From Shewanella sp. MTB7 (GTDB taxonomy: Bacteria; Pseudomonadota; Gammaproteobacteria; Enterobacterales; Shewanellaceae): a DNA stretch of 64,000 bases. This document shows positions 55,117 through 63,686 of the stretch, piece by piece. Within the stretch, counting starts at the first letter, position 1. Each line of letters begins with the position of its first letter. Both the position numbers and the translations under genes were made by a program. The stretch is taken from assembly GCF_027571385.1 (NCBI RefSeq), contig NZ_CP085636.1, positions 1,054,001 through 1,118,000 on the forward strand, written 5' to 3'. The notes under the pieces were generated by a model. It was not told where the DNA came from and did no database searches. It saw only the letters and a program-made list of their open reading frames with translations.

Positions 55117-55506
55117 ATGACTGCAAGTTTAATAAAACAACCCGTGAAAACAGAACTTTACGCATCTAAGGCACCATTAGAGTGGGCAGTTATTAATAAT
55201 GGCACTTTATATACGGCTCAGATCCCTATCTCTTCAACGGGTGAAGTAGTCGCTGGTGGTATTAGCGCGCAATCAAAACAGGTTATGGATAACTTAATGC
55301 ATACTTTAAATGCGGCTGGTGTTGATTCAGATGCAGTACTGCAAGTGCTTATTTATGTTACTGATCGTCGCTATTTAGCCGAATTTAATCAGATATACAG
55401 TCAATATTTTACTGTGCCATATCCAAATCGAGCAGCGATGATTATTGCCGGACTTGCGCGAGAGGAGATGTTAGTCGAGTTGGTTGTTTATGCGGCAGTC
55501 AATTAA
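55117..55506 (+). CDS. RidA family enamine/imine deaminase
   Basis: The 129-residue protein is a RidA/YjgF trimer-forming fold: GTLYTAQIPIS, QVLIYVTDRRYLAEFNQIY, and PNRAAMIIAGLAREEMLVELVVYA with the conserved Arg (in PNRAA) and Glu (in VELVV) that bind the iminium substrate. A 12-residue extension precedes the fold. In catabolic operons such proteins often hydrolyse reactive enamine or imine intermediates, releasing ammonia. Here it is first in the operon, 28 bases before the aldehyde dehydrogenase. AAGG lies upstream of the ATG. Confidence 0.87.
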   Translation: MTASLIKQPVKTELYASKAPLEWAVINNGTLYTAQIPISSTGEVVAGGISAQSKQVMDNLMHTLNAAGVDSDAVLQVLIYVTDRRYLAEFNQIYSQYFTVPYPNRAAMIIAGLAREEMLVELVVYAAVN

Positions 55507-55545
55507 TCAATAACCAATAAAATCAAATAAAAAATGGGATTCAAT

Positions 55546-56994
55546 ATGACATTTTCTGCAGAAAAATCACTTTATATTAATGGTGAATGGCATACGGGAA
55601 TTACGACCAAAGTCAATATTAACCCGTCTGATATTACCTCAAGCTTAGGTGAGTTCTCACAAGCCAGTAAGCAGCAAGTTGTTGATGCTATTGAAGCTGC
55701 AAGACATGCTCAATCTCAATGGGAACATTCCCCATTAGAGCAAAAGCAGCGTGTTTTACAGGGGATTGGTGACGAGTTAATCGCACGTTGTGATGAGTTG
55801 GGTAAATTGCTTTCATCTGAAGAGGGTAAGCCCTTTGCGGAAGGACGGGGTGAGATTTACCGAGCTGGACAGTTTTTCCAATACTTTGCTGCAGAAGTAT
55901 TAAGGCAGATGGGGGATATCGCTCAGTCGGTTCGCCCTGGTGTATCGGTTGAGGTGACGCGAGAAGCATTAGGCGTTGTTGCTGTTATTTCACCCTGGAA
56001 TTTCCCGACGGCTACCGCGGCTTGGAAGATCGCGCCTGCGTTGGCTTTTGGTAATAGCGTTATCTGGAAACCCGCAAACTTAACCCCTGCAAGCGCCGTT
56101 GCATTAACAGACATTATTCATCGACAGGGTTTGCCCGCGGGTACTTTCAACTTAGTACTAGGTAGTGGTGCCGAGGTGGGGAATACCTTAATTAATTCTG
56201 CTGATATTGATGGTGTTAGCTTTACGGGCTCAGTGGACACCGGCCGAAAAGTCGCCACCGCGACCGCAGCTAATTTTGTGCGCTGCCAACTGGAAATGGG
56301 CAGTAAAAACGCGTTGGTGATTGCCGATGACGCTGATATCAACATCGCTGTCGAAGCGACCATCATGGGCTCATTCTCAGGCGCAGGCCAAAAATGTACC
56401 GCCTCTTCCAGACTCGTCGTATTCGATAGCATTCATGATGAATATGTTGATGCTCTGATTAAACGTATGGCTAGTTTGAAAGTTGGCCACGCACTTACAG
56501 AAGGTGTCTTCATGGGGCCGATTGTCGATAAGACTCAGTTAGACGCTAACTTTGACTGGCTTGATAAAGCTAAAGGCCAAGGCGCATCAGTGGGTTTTGG
56601 TGGTGAAAGACTGACGTTAGAGCATGACGGTTACTACATGTCACCGACATTATTGTTAGAGACTCAAAATAGTTGGTCGGTGAACCAGGAGGAAGTGTTT
56701 GCTCCCATGGCTAGCATTATCAGGGTAAACAATCTTGAGGAGGCAATAACAACAGTTAACGATACGCGCTTTGGCTTAACCGGCGGGATCATCACTCAAA
56801 GTCTACGCAGTAGTGCCATGTTTAAGCAACAGGCACAAACAGGTTGTGTCATGGTGAACTTACCGACAGCAGGTACCGATTATCACGTTCCTTTTGGAGG
56901 TCGTAAAGAGTCAAGCTTTGGCCCTAGAGAGCAAGGTCAGTATGCCAAAGAGTTTTATACCGTCATTAAAACCACTTACCTGCGTCCATATTAA
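55546..56994 (+). CDS. NAD(P)-dependent aldehyde dehydrogenase
   Basis: The 482-residue protein is an ALDH: SPWNFP with Asn152, WKPAN with Lys175, general base Glu250 in LEMGSKN and catalytic Cys284 in GQKCTASSR. It oxidises an aldehyde or semialdehyde to the acid. The pattern is nearest to enzymes for ketoglutarate semialdehyde or similar short-chain substrates, but substrate cannot be fixed. I chose the ATG at 55546 because TGGGA lies six bases upstream; an ATG four codons earlier exists. It lies between ridA and the M19-like gene in one operon. Confidence 0.92.
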   Translation: MTFSAEKSLYINGEWHTGITTKVNINPSDITSSLGEFSQASKQQVVDAIEAARHAQSQWEHSPLEQKQRVLQGIGDELIARCDELGKLLSSEEGKPFAEGRGEIYRAGQFFQYFAAEVLRQMGDIAQSVRPGVSVEVTREALGVVAVISPWNFPTATAAWKIAPALAFGNSVIWKPANLTPASAVALTDIIHRQGLPAGTFNLVLGSGAEVGNTLINSADIDGVSFTGSVDTGRKVATATAANFVRCQLEMGSKNALVIADDADINIAVEATIMGSFSGAGQKCTASSRLVVFDSIHDEYVDALIKRMASLKVGHALTEGVFMGPIVDKTQLDANFDWLDKAKGQGASVGFGGERLTLEHDGYYMSPTLLLETQNSWSVNQEEVFAPMASIIRVNNLEEAITTVNDTRFGLTGGIITQSLRSSAMFKQQAQTGCVMVNLPTAGTDYHVPFGGRKESSFGPREQGQYAKEFYTVIKTTYLRPY

Positions 56995-57003
56995 GGAGAT
57001 TCT

Positions 57004-57987
57004 ATGTACCAGGATCAAATTATTATTGACGGTTTACAGTACTGCAATTGGACTCGAGATTACTTTATCACTTTGAGGGACAGCGGCATTACCGCAGTGC
57101 ATGTGACGCTGGCCTACCATGAAGATGCTCGTCAAACCTTGAGCCTTTTTGGTCAATGGAATCGATTATTTGAGCAGAACAGTGATGTGATCATTCCAGT
57201 TGATTACGTGAGTGATATCGCGCTGGCGAAAGCGTCGGGTCGAGTTGGGATCATATTTGGTGCTCAAAATTGTTCACCCATTGATGATGAGATCGATCTG
57301 GTTGAAGTGATGCGTAAGCAGGGCTTATTGATTATGCAGCTCACTTATAACAACCAAAGCTTACTGGCTACAGGTTGCTATGAAAGTGTTGATTCTGGCG
57401 TGACCCGCTTTGGTAAGCAGGTTATTAGAGAGATGAACCGTGTTGGCATGATTATCGATATGTCCCACAGTGCAGAACGTTCAACCTTAGAAGCAATCGA
57501 AATCTCAACCCGTCCAATTTGTATCAGTCATGCCAATCCGACCTTTGCTCATGATGCGTTAAGAAATAAATCCAATGATGTGTTGAAGGCTTTGGGTGAC
57601 TCAGGAGGATTATTGGGATTTAGCTTGTACCCATTTCATCTACCCAATGGCAGTGAATGTCAATTAAATGATTTCTGCGAGATGGTTGCTAAAACAGCCG
57701 ATTTGATTGGAGTCGAACATTTAGCGATTGGCAGTGATTTATGTTTAAACCAGCCTCAATCAGTCTTGGAATGGATGCGTAATGGCCGCTGGTCAAAGTC
57801 GATGGATTATGGCGAAGGATCGTCGTCAAACTCCGGTTGGCCGGAGGCTTTACTCTGGTTCGATGCTCAAAATGGCATGAAAAATATCTATCAAGGTTTA
57901 CTTGAACAGGGTTTTTCTCAAGAAGAAGTTAATCAAATTATTGGTGGTAATTGGTTTAACTTCTTGGAATTAAGTTTAAAAAAATAA
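57004..57987 (+). CDS. M19 (renal dipeptidase)-like protein with incomplete metal site
   Basis: The 327-residue protein has the M19 amidohydrolase fold. Expected M19 residues are present as IDMSH (His), ISHANP (His), RNKSND and AIGSDL (Asp). However, the N-terminal HxD metal motif is replaced: the sequence reads IDGLQYCNW, and the bridging Glu position reads GAQN. So at least three ligands of the binuclear centre are missing. From memory, a similar M19-like protein occurs in the Pseudomonas glycine betaine catabolism locus; this is recollection. It probably does not act as an ordinary dipeptidase. ATG is nine bases after the ALDH stop. Confidence 0.78.
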   Translation: MYQDQIIIDGLQYCNWTRDYFITLRDSGITAVHVTLAYHEDARQTLSLFGQWNRLFEQNSDVIIPVDYVSDIALAKASGRVGIIFGAQNCSPIDDEIDLVEVMRKQGLLIMQLTYNNQSLLATGCYESVDSGVTRFGKQVIREMNRVGMIIDMSHSAERSTLEAIEISTRPICISHANPTFAHDALRNKSNDVLKALGDSGGLLGFSLYPFHLPNGSECQLNDFCEMVAKTADLIGVEHLAIGSDLCLNQPQSVLEWMRNGRWSKSMDYGEGSSSNSGWPEALLWFDAQNGMKNIYQGLLEQGFSQEEVNQIIGGNWFNFLELSLKK

Positions 57988-58119
57988 AAAAAACCGAATG
58001 ATGTAATCATCACTCATATTATTTAAGAGCGTGTTGTTATCAGTATTTCATCATGAGTAGAACAAAATAATGAAGCTGATATGTGCAAAAGAAAGCAGTT
58101 TAATGCTTGGAGACACTCA

Positions 58120-59676
58120 ATGTCTAATACAACCAATAGCACAATTATGACGGATAAACCTGAATCCGTTATGGCAAAATTAGGAGTCGATAATCCAGCG
58201 TTGTGGATGAGCGGTGGCTTTATATGCCTGTTCGTTATCTTAGCGCTTTTTGATAATCAGCTCCTGTCTGAAATAGTCAATGTTGGTTTTGCTTGGTCAG
58301 TGAATTACTTTGGACCTTTTTGGCAAATATTAATGTTATTGACCTTCTTTATCGCCATTGCTTTGGCTTCAGCCAAGACGGGTAATGTCCGTTTAGGCAA
58401 TCTAGATAAACCGGAATTAGACGGTTTTAAATGGATGGCGATTATCCTATGTACTTTACTGGCTGGTGGTGGCGTATTTTGGGCTGCAGCTGAACCCATT
58501 GCTCACTTTGTTACTCCTCCACCGCTTTATGGTGCTCAAGAAGATCAGATGCAAGGTGCATTTAATGCTCTGTCTCAATCCTTTATGCACTGGGGATTCT
58601 TAGCTTGGGCAATTTTAGGCAGTCTAACCTCAATTGTACTGATGCACCTTCACTACGACAAAGGCCTACCGCTTCAACCAAGAACCTTACTCTATCCCAT
58701 TTTAGGTGAGCGAGCGTTGAAAGGGATGACTGGTGCCACGATTGATGCATGCTGCATTATTGCTGTTGCTGCCGGCACAATTGGTCCTATTGGTTTTCTT
58801 GGTTTACAGCTGAGTTTTGCATTAAATGCAATGTTCGGTATTCCTGATGGCTTTACGACTCAATTGATAATTGTAATGTTAGCTATTGTTATTTATACGG
58901 TTTCAGCGCTAAGCGGGGTTAATCGAGGCATTCAGATCCTCAGTCGATATAACGTCATCTTAGCGGTAGGTTTGATCATCTATATCTTAGTCTTTGGTCC
59001 AACCAACTTTATCGTTAATAGCTACCTTCAAGGAGTTGGTACTATGATCGATAACTTCATCCCGATGGCCACTTATCGAGGTGATGAGGGCTGGTTAAGC
59101 TGGTGGACTGTGTTTTTTTGGGGCTGGTTTATTGGTTATGGGCCGATGATGGCTATCTTCCTGGCTAAGATCTCCAGAGGCTACACGATTAGAAAAATTG
59201 TTTTCTCTATCTGTATTATCGCTCCACTGATCACCTGTTTCTGGTTCACTGTCGTTGGTGGTTCAGGACTGGCATTCGAAATCGCTAATCCAGGTTCAAT
59301 CAGTAAAGCATTTGAAGGATTTAATTTGCCAGGTGCTTTATTAGCTATCACTAATCAATTACCTTTCCCTATGGTTATCTCGATCCTATTCTTAATTTTA
59401 ACCACTATATTCATTGTCACCACGGGTGATTCAATGACTTACACCATTAGTGTGGTGGTTAGTGGTAAGGCTGAGCCTAATGCCGTTATTCGAGTCTTTT
59501 GGGGAATCATGATGGGCGTAACAGCTATTATATTGATCTCATTAGGCTCTGGAGGAGTGAGTGCATTGCAATCATTTATCGTTATTACAGCTGTCCCAGT
59601 GTCATTGATCCTATTGCCATCCCTTTGGAATGCACCACAAATCGCCATGAAGATGGCTAAAGAGCAAGGTCTATAA
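58120..59676 (+). CDS. BCCT family betaine/choline/carnitine-type transporter
   Basis: The 518-residue protein has about twelve membrane helices and the BCCT signature near residue 330: WWTVFFWGWFIGYGPMMAIFLAKISRGYT (quoted in part), with the Trp-rich segment that binds quaternary ammonium groups. BCCT proteins import betaines, choline, carnitine or DMSP with sodium or protons. The ATG at 58120 has GGAG seven bases upstream; a longer frame from 58081 is unlikely. It supplies substrate to the enzymes around it. The ends of the charged helices are normal for the family. Confidence 0.92.
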   Translation: MSNTTNSTIMTDKPESVMAKLGVDNPALWMSGGFICLFVILALFDNQLLSEIVNVGFAWSVNYFGPFWQILMLLTFFIAIALASAKTGNVRLGNLDKPELDGFKWMAIILCTLLAGGGVFWAAAEPIAHFVTPPPLYGAQEDQMQGAFNALSQSFMHWGFLAWAILGSLTSIVLMHLHYDKGLPLQPRTLLYPILGERALKGMTGATIDACCIIAVAAGTIGPIGFLGLQLSFALNAMFGIPDGFTTQLIIVMLAIVIYTVSALSGVNRGIQILSRYNVILAVGLIIYILVFGPTNFIVNSYLQGVGTMIDNFIPMATYRGDEGWLSWWTVFFWGWFIGYGPMMAIFLAKISRGYTIRKIVFSICIIAPLITCFWFTVVGGSGLAFEIANPGSISKAFEGFNLPGALLAITNQLPFPMVISILFLILTTIFIVTTGDSMTYTISVVVSGKAEPNAVIRVFWGIMMGVTAIILISLGSGGVSALQSFIVITAVPVSLILLPSLWNAPQIAMKMAKEQGL

Positions 59677-59733
59677 ATCGATAAGGTGCAGCTAGCTAGA
59701 CTAGTTGCCCTGCTTAAATTTTATGGTGGGATT

Positions 59734-61473
59734 ATGCGTCGTGAGAATGTACAGGGTATGGGGTTTAGCATGACAGATTTATATGAGCATCAATCTGGAG
59801 CGTCAATGCGAGATCCAGCGATAGTGATGGAGCCTAGAAGGTTAGGGGCAATGCATCAAACTCGCCTTAGCTTTGCCAGAAGCCTAATAAGACGTATGTA
59901 TCATAATGAATGGCAGCTTAATGTTGCGGGGTGGGAGATCAGTCCTCAAGGATTTGGTGTCGTTATATATAAGCTGACAACACCAAGCCAAGATTACCAT
60001 TTGGTGATATTTTCCAATGAAATGGATGATGAAGACCGCATTGATAGAGTCATTGCTGAAAAGTGGGATATCACCTTTGCCTTAGTGATAGGGGAGATAG
60101 ATAAAAAACTGTTTAAACAGTTACAAAACAATGTGCCTTTACAGGAGGCGGGACGAAACTCAACTCAAGTTATCGTACTTGCTCGAGCCAATAAAAGTGT
60201 GCGCGTATTTGACCATTTAGTCAGTACATTAGCAGCTGGGGATCAGCCAGATACCGCAGTGCTTGCACAAGTTGGTTATATATTGAGAACGACTGCTGTT
60301 TACGGTAATGGAAAATTTGGTATCGCAGATTTTGAAATATTACAGAATAGTTCAGATTTTGATTTGTCTTTTAGTGCTCAGATGTGTGCTGTGTATATTT
60401 TAAGGCAGTTTAGCCTCGATTGGGTTAATGATTTAGCGAAGCAACGTGGAGGCGACAAAGCCGTTGAGCTAGACATAGACCTGCAGCGTTATCTTGGGGT
60501 TGGTAATGCCACTGGGTTGGGTATGGCTCCATATTTGATTAATCATCCACGAGTCGTCGATCAATGGTTATCTCAGCGCGAAATGGTGATTGGTTTAATT
60601 AGTCAACAAGAGGCACAGCAAGCTGATAGCCGTTTGCTGCTGAATTTACTTCAGCGAGCCCGCATACATCTAGAACAAGTCGTCACGATTGATGAACATC
60701 AGCAGAAGTTGAATTCTCAGGCCGTTTTGGATCTGTTCAATATGATTAAGTTTATTGATTATACCAAAACTCAGCATCTTAAATGGGAAAGACAGATTCA
60801 ATATAATCAAAGGTATAACCTTGAGGCACAAGAGATATTTCTAGCCTGTTTAATTGAGTGTTATCCTGAGATTGTCGATCCGTTTGAGCAATCAATGAAT
60901 GCAGATGAGAGCTTATCTATTCCAAGAGGGACATGCATTTATCAGATGCTTGAAGTGCTTAATAACCGTTATTTATGGGCGATAGAAATTGATTTCAGCC
61001 AAGATGAACATAAATATTGGTTCTGGTATCGATCTGAAGATAAAGAGGAGCCTCGTTTAGGCATAAGAGGTATTGAGCCAGGCGAAGATAAAGAGTTACC
61101 ACTTGATATAGCTAGGCAAGTAAATCAGCTATATCAGGTATTAATCACTGAGCCTAATACCAATACCGTGGCAGAATTTTTATTAGCATCGCCTCAGTAT
61201 GCCAGTACCGCTCGAAGAGTTTGGACCTTAGGGCATTGTGATATGGGTGATATCCAGATGAACGTACTGGCTAAACAAGCATTGCCGATGAATTTGCTGC
61301 GTTGTAAATTGTCCATGTTTGGGGCCACCAAATTTGATCCCAGATCCGATCGCTGGGTTAGGGTAACGCTGTTTCAAGGTGCGCCATTAATGAATGAAAT
61401 TCATCCAAATGAATGGTTATTTCCAATATTGCCCGATTTGTCATCAAGAAGTGGCTCGGAGAAACATGCATGA
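59734..61473 (+). CDS. Large uncharacterised protein in the catabolic operon
   Basis: About 580 residues, soluble, with no signal peptide, membrane helix or known cofactor motif. Regular alpha/beta sequence includes WQLNVAGWEISPQGFGVVIYKL, RDYHLVIFSNEMDDEDRID-like strands (DYHLVIFSNEMDDED) and a C-terminal domain with SRSDRWVRVTLFQ-like strands (FDPRSDRWVRVTLFQG). It lies after the BCCT gene. The stop overlaps the next start (ATGA), so coupled translation with the DUF3726-like protein and physical association are likely. The ATG at 59734 is one of several candidate starts; a GTG at 59686 and an ATG at 59770 are also in frame. I do not recognise the family. Confidence 0.7.
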   Translation: MRRENVQGMGFSMTDLYEHQSGASMRDPAIVMEPRRLGAMHQTRLSFARSLIRRMYHNEWQLNVAGWEISPQGFGVVIYKLTTPSQDYHLVIFSNEMDDEDRIDRVIAEKWDITFALVIGEIDKKLFKQLQNNVPLQEAGRNSTQVIVLARANKSVRVFDHLVSTLAAGDQPDTAVLAQVGYILRTTAVYGNGKFGIADFEILQNSSDFDLSFSAQMCAVYILRQFSLDWVNDLAKQRGGDKAVELDIDLQRYLGVGNATGLGMAPYLINHPRVVDQWLSQREMVIGLISQQEAQQADSRLLLNLLQRARIHLEQVVTIDEHQQKLNSQAVLDLFNMIKFIDYTKTQHLKWERQIQYNQRYNLEAQEIFLACLIECYPEIVDPFEQSMNADESLSIPRGTCIYQMLEVLNNRYLWAIEIDFSQDEHKYWFWYRSEDKEEPRLGIRGIEPGEDKELPLDIARQVNQLYQVLITEPNTNTVAEFLLASPQYASTARRVWTLGHCDMGDIQMNVLAKQALPMNLLRCKLSMFGATKFDPRSDRWVRVTLFQGAPLMNEIHPNEWLFPILPDLSSRSGSEKHA

Positions 61474-62183
61474 TTGTCGTATCGCATAATGAATTGGTGG
61501 CAATGACCAATAAAGCATTTGTAGGATTGAGATTACCTTACGGTGAGGCAGATCTTATTGCCAATATGGTTGCAGATCTCGAGATGGTTGGCTTACATGG
61601 CATTAAACATTTTGTTGATGGACTTGACTACCTTCATAAAACAAAAGTGCAGCCTTGCAATATTACTTATGAATCAGATTCAGAAATAAATATTGATTTA
61701 AATAATGAGAGTATATTATGTCACCTGCCTACAATTCTGGGGTATATATCGGACAAGTTACTCAGGAATAATAATGTAAAACTCAACATTGAAAATTGTT
61801 GTAATCGTTGGTTGGCATTTGGAGAATTATGTAAACTTTCTAAAGAAGGAATTTCAATCAATGCGTGTTGGAATGATTTCCTTGAACCAATAAGGATAAA
61901 GTACTTACTTAACGCTGGTAATGAACTTCCCGAAATATATATTAATAAGTTGATTAATAATGAGGAGGGTGGAGTATCAATAACCAGCCGTAAGCTGACC
62001 ATTGAGTTTAGTAATGGCATTTTTCTATTGCCTATTTCAAGCGAGTATCAGCAACACTTCTCTTCTTCCCAGTTGAAAAAGTATCAGGAAGAATCATGGT
62101 CTAATGGTATTTCAGTTCAGTTGGTTGATTGGGAAAGGCTAAAAGAGTCTTCACAGGCTATATTGGTTCCTTGTAAAAAATAA
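61470..62183 (+). CDS. DUF3726-like protein
   Basis: The 237-residue protein starts SHNELVAMTNKAFVGLRLPYGEADLIANMVADLEMVGLHGI (quoted in part), the pattern I associate with DUF3726. This resembles the start of the malate/lactate-dehydrogenase-type MDH2 fold (SxxEL...KAF...G...A...A). The remainder is alpha/beta and lacks a recognised active site. The ATG at 61470 overlaps the stop of the 59734 gene and has GGAG nine bases upstream. With its neighbour it may form a two-component enzyme; this is inference from the overlap. Confidence 0.72.
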   Translation: MIVVSHNELVAMTNKAFVGLRLPYGEADLIANMVADLEMVGLHGIKHFVDGLDYLHKTKVQPCNITYESDSEINIDLNNESILCHLPTILGYISDKLLRNNNVKLNIENCCNRWLAFGELCKLSKEGISINACWNDFLEPIRIKYLLNAGNELPEIYINKLINNEEGGVSITSRKLTIEFSNGIFLLPISSEYQQHFSSSQLKKYQEESWSNGISVQLVDWERLKESSQAILVPCKK

Positions 62184-62456
62184 ACTTGGTTTATTTTAAA
62201 TGTACTGTCTATTGCTTGAATAGTGAGTGATAAGTTTTATTTATTGATTAATAATAATTAACCGTTAGGTTGTAAAATGGTTAAATGCGAGAATAAACTT
62301 TCTCAACTCGAATGATTTTCTTTGAATCTTAATTATATGTTATCAAACTGATGATTGATAACTATCTGGTTAGTTGTGACTTCGAATATTTAGAACATTC
62401 ATAATGTTGGAATTTAAATCTATCAAAATATATTAATTTAAGGTTTAGAAACTACT

Positions 62457-63527
62457 ATGAAATATAAAAAGACTATAAGTGTAATCGCGACTTCAATTGT
62501 TATTTTGTCACCCATTAGTCATGCCGGAGACTTGTTTGATTGGTATGGCAGTATTAGAGCTCAAGTGCAGAAAGCAAACACTGGTGAACTTGAATATAAG
62601 GATAACTATTCTCGATTGGGGGCTGCTGGAAGTGCAGAGATTTTGGATGGCATTAAAGCCAGTTATAACGTGGAATTTAGACTGTTTACCAGTGATGGAT
62701 CTTTTGCCGGGAGTGATTCTCGTGCACGATTAGCCAATATTGGTTTAGAGAGTGAATATGGTTCACTGTTAATTGGTAAGCAGTATTCGCCACAATGGAA
62801 TTATACCAATAATGCCATTGATATCTTTGCTGATGTTGATCAATCAGCTGGCTGTACCAATGAGTCATCTGGGGTTATTTGTCATACCAGTCGTTATGGA
62901 ATGTATGGCTATGATGAGGCTGGTAATGGTCATTATGTTGAGGTGTTAAGACCTGATAGGGCTGTGACCTATACCACGCCAGATTTCAATGGATTTCAGG
63001 CGTCGGCAATGGCTATTTTAAACAATGGCGATGTTAAATCGAATGCCGCGGGAACCGACAGTGAGAGCCTAGTCGGCTACAATATCGCTGCAAAGTATAC
63101 GTGGCAAGATTTAACCTTCTCAGCAGCCCGCTTTGCCGTTAGTTCATTCATTGAAGAAGCCAGTATCGATTCGGCTCAAGTGGTGTATAACCACGAGAAC
63201 TTAAGTGTAGCTGCACATTACCAAATATCTGAAGATTTAAGATTTTATCAAGGTTTACCTTCCGCTGGTGAGATGGTTGATGAGAAAGTCTATGAAGTCT
63301 ACATTGGGTATAAGTTTACTGATGTGCAGTTACAAGCCGCATATTCAATCATTGATATGAGCTCAAAGAGCAATGTTAATGTCGACACCGATCATTTCTT
63401 AATTGATGTTATCTATCCCCATAAATATGGCCGATTCTATGCAGAATATAGCATGTGGGGTGATGAGGCTGAGGCGTTATTTATTGCTGCAGATACGGTT
63501 CTGGTTGGCGTGCAATTTGATTTCTAA
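62457..63527 (+). CDS. Gram-negative trimeric porin
   Basis: The 356-residue protein has a signal peptide (VIATSIVILSPISHA) and a barrel start LFDWYGSIRAQVQ, with the porin features NIGLESEYGSLLIGKQYSP, loops with a disulfide candidate (CTNESSGVIC), and a C-terminal strand ending GVQFDF with terminal Phe. It probably lets the operon's substrate cross the outer membrane. A 273-base gap before it (62184-62456) may hold its own promoter. It is the last gene of the cluster. Confidence 0.88.
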   Translation: MKYKKTISVIATSIVILSPISHAGDLFDWYGSIRAQVQKANTGELEYKDNYSRLGAAGSAEILDGIKASYNVEFRLFTSDGSFAGSDSRARLANIGLESEYGSLLIGKQYSPQWNYTNNAIDIFADVDQSAGCTNESSGVICHTSRYGMYGYDEAGNGHYVEVLRPDRAVTYTTPDFNGFQASAMAILNNGDVKSNAAGTDSESLVGYNIAAKYTWQDLTFSAARFAVSSFIEEASIDSAQVVYNHENLSVAAHYQISEDLRFYQGLPSAGEMVDEKVYEVYIGYKFTDVQLQAAYSIIDMSSKSNVNVDTDHFLIDVIYPHKYGRFYAEYSMWGDEAEALFIAADTVLVGVQFDF

Positions 63528-63540
63528 TCTAGCTGTGCAC

Positions 63541-63565
63541 TTATCTAAAACAGTGCTTTAGATAA
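63541..63565 (+). terminator. Hairpin after the porin gene
   Basis: TTATCTAAA at 63541-63549 pairs perfectly with TTTAGATAA at 63557-63565 around a seven-base loop, 14 bases past the stop. No T-tract follows. Confidence 0.45.
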
Positions 63566-63584
63566 GTGCTAAATTTAGTGCCTT

Positions 63585-63640
63585 GATTTTAGATAACTGA
63601 TTTTAGAACTCTGAATTTAGATAACTTATTTTAGAACACT
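63585..63640. repeat. Two tandem 28-base repeats
   Basis: Units 63585-63612 and 63613-63640 match at 25 of 28 positions. Each begins GA(A/T)TTTAGATAAC and contains ATTTTAGAAC. They share TTTAGATAA with the preceding hairpin. Confidence 0.6.
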
Positions 63641-63653
63641 ACCCTGATAGTTC

Positions 63654-63685
63654 AAAGGCGTCCTATGATTTTCAGGGCGCCTTTT
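63654..63685. terminator. Terminator between porin and MFS genes
   Basis: AAAGGCG at 63654-63660 pairs with CGCCTTT at 63678-63684, with further pairing inside, followed by TTC. It lies next to the stop of the convergent MFS gene and could serve both directions. Confidence 0.65.
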
Positions 63686-63686
63686 C

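Noticed and set aside
54974..55165. Minus-strand 63-residue frame over the LysR-ridA region
   Set aside because: It covers the divergent promoter and the ridA start; a chance frame.
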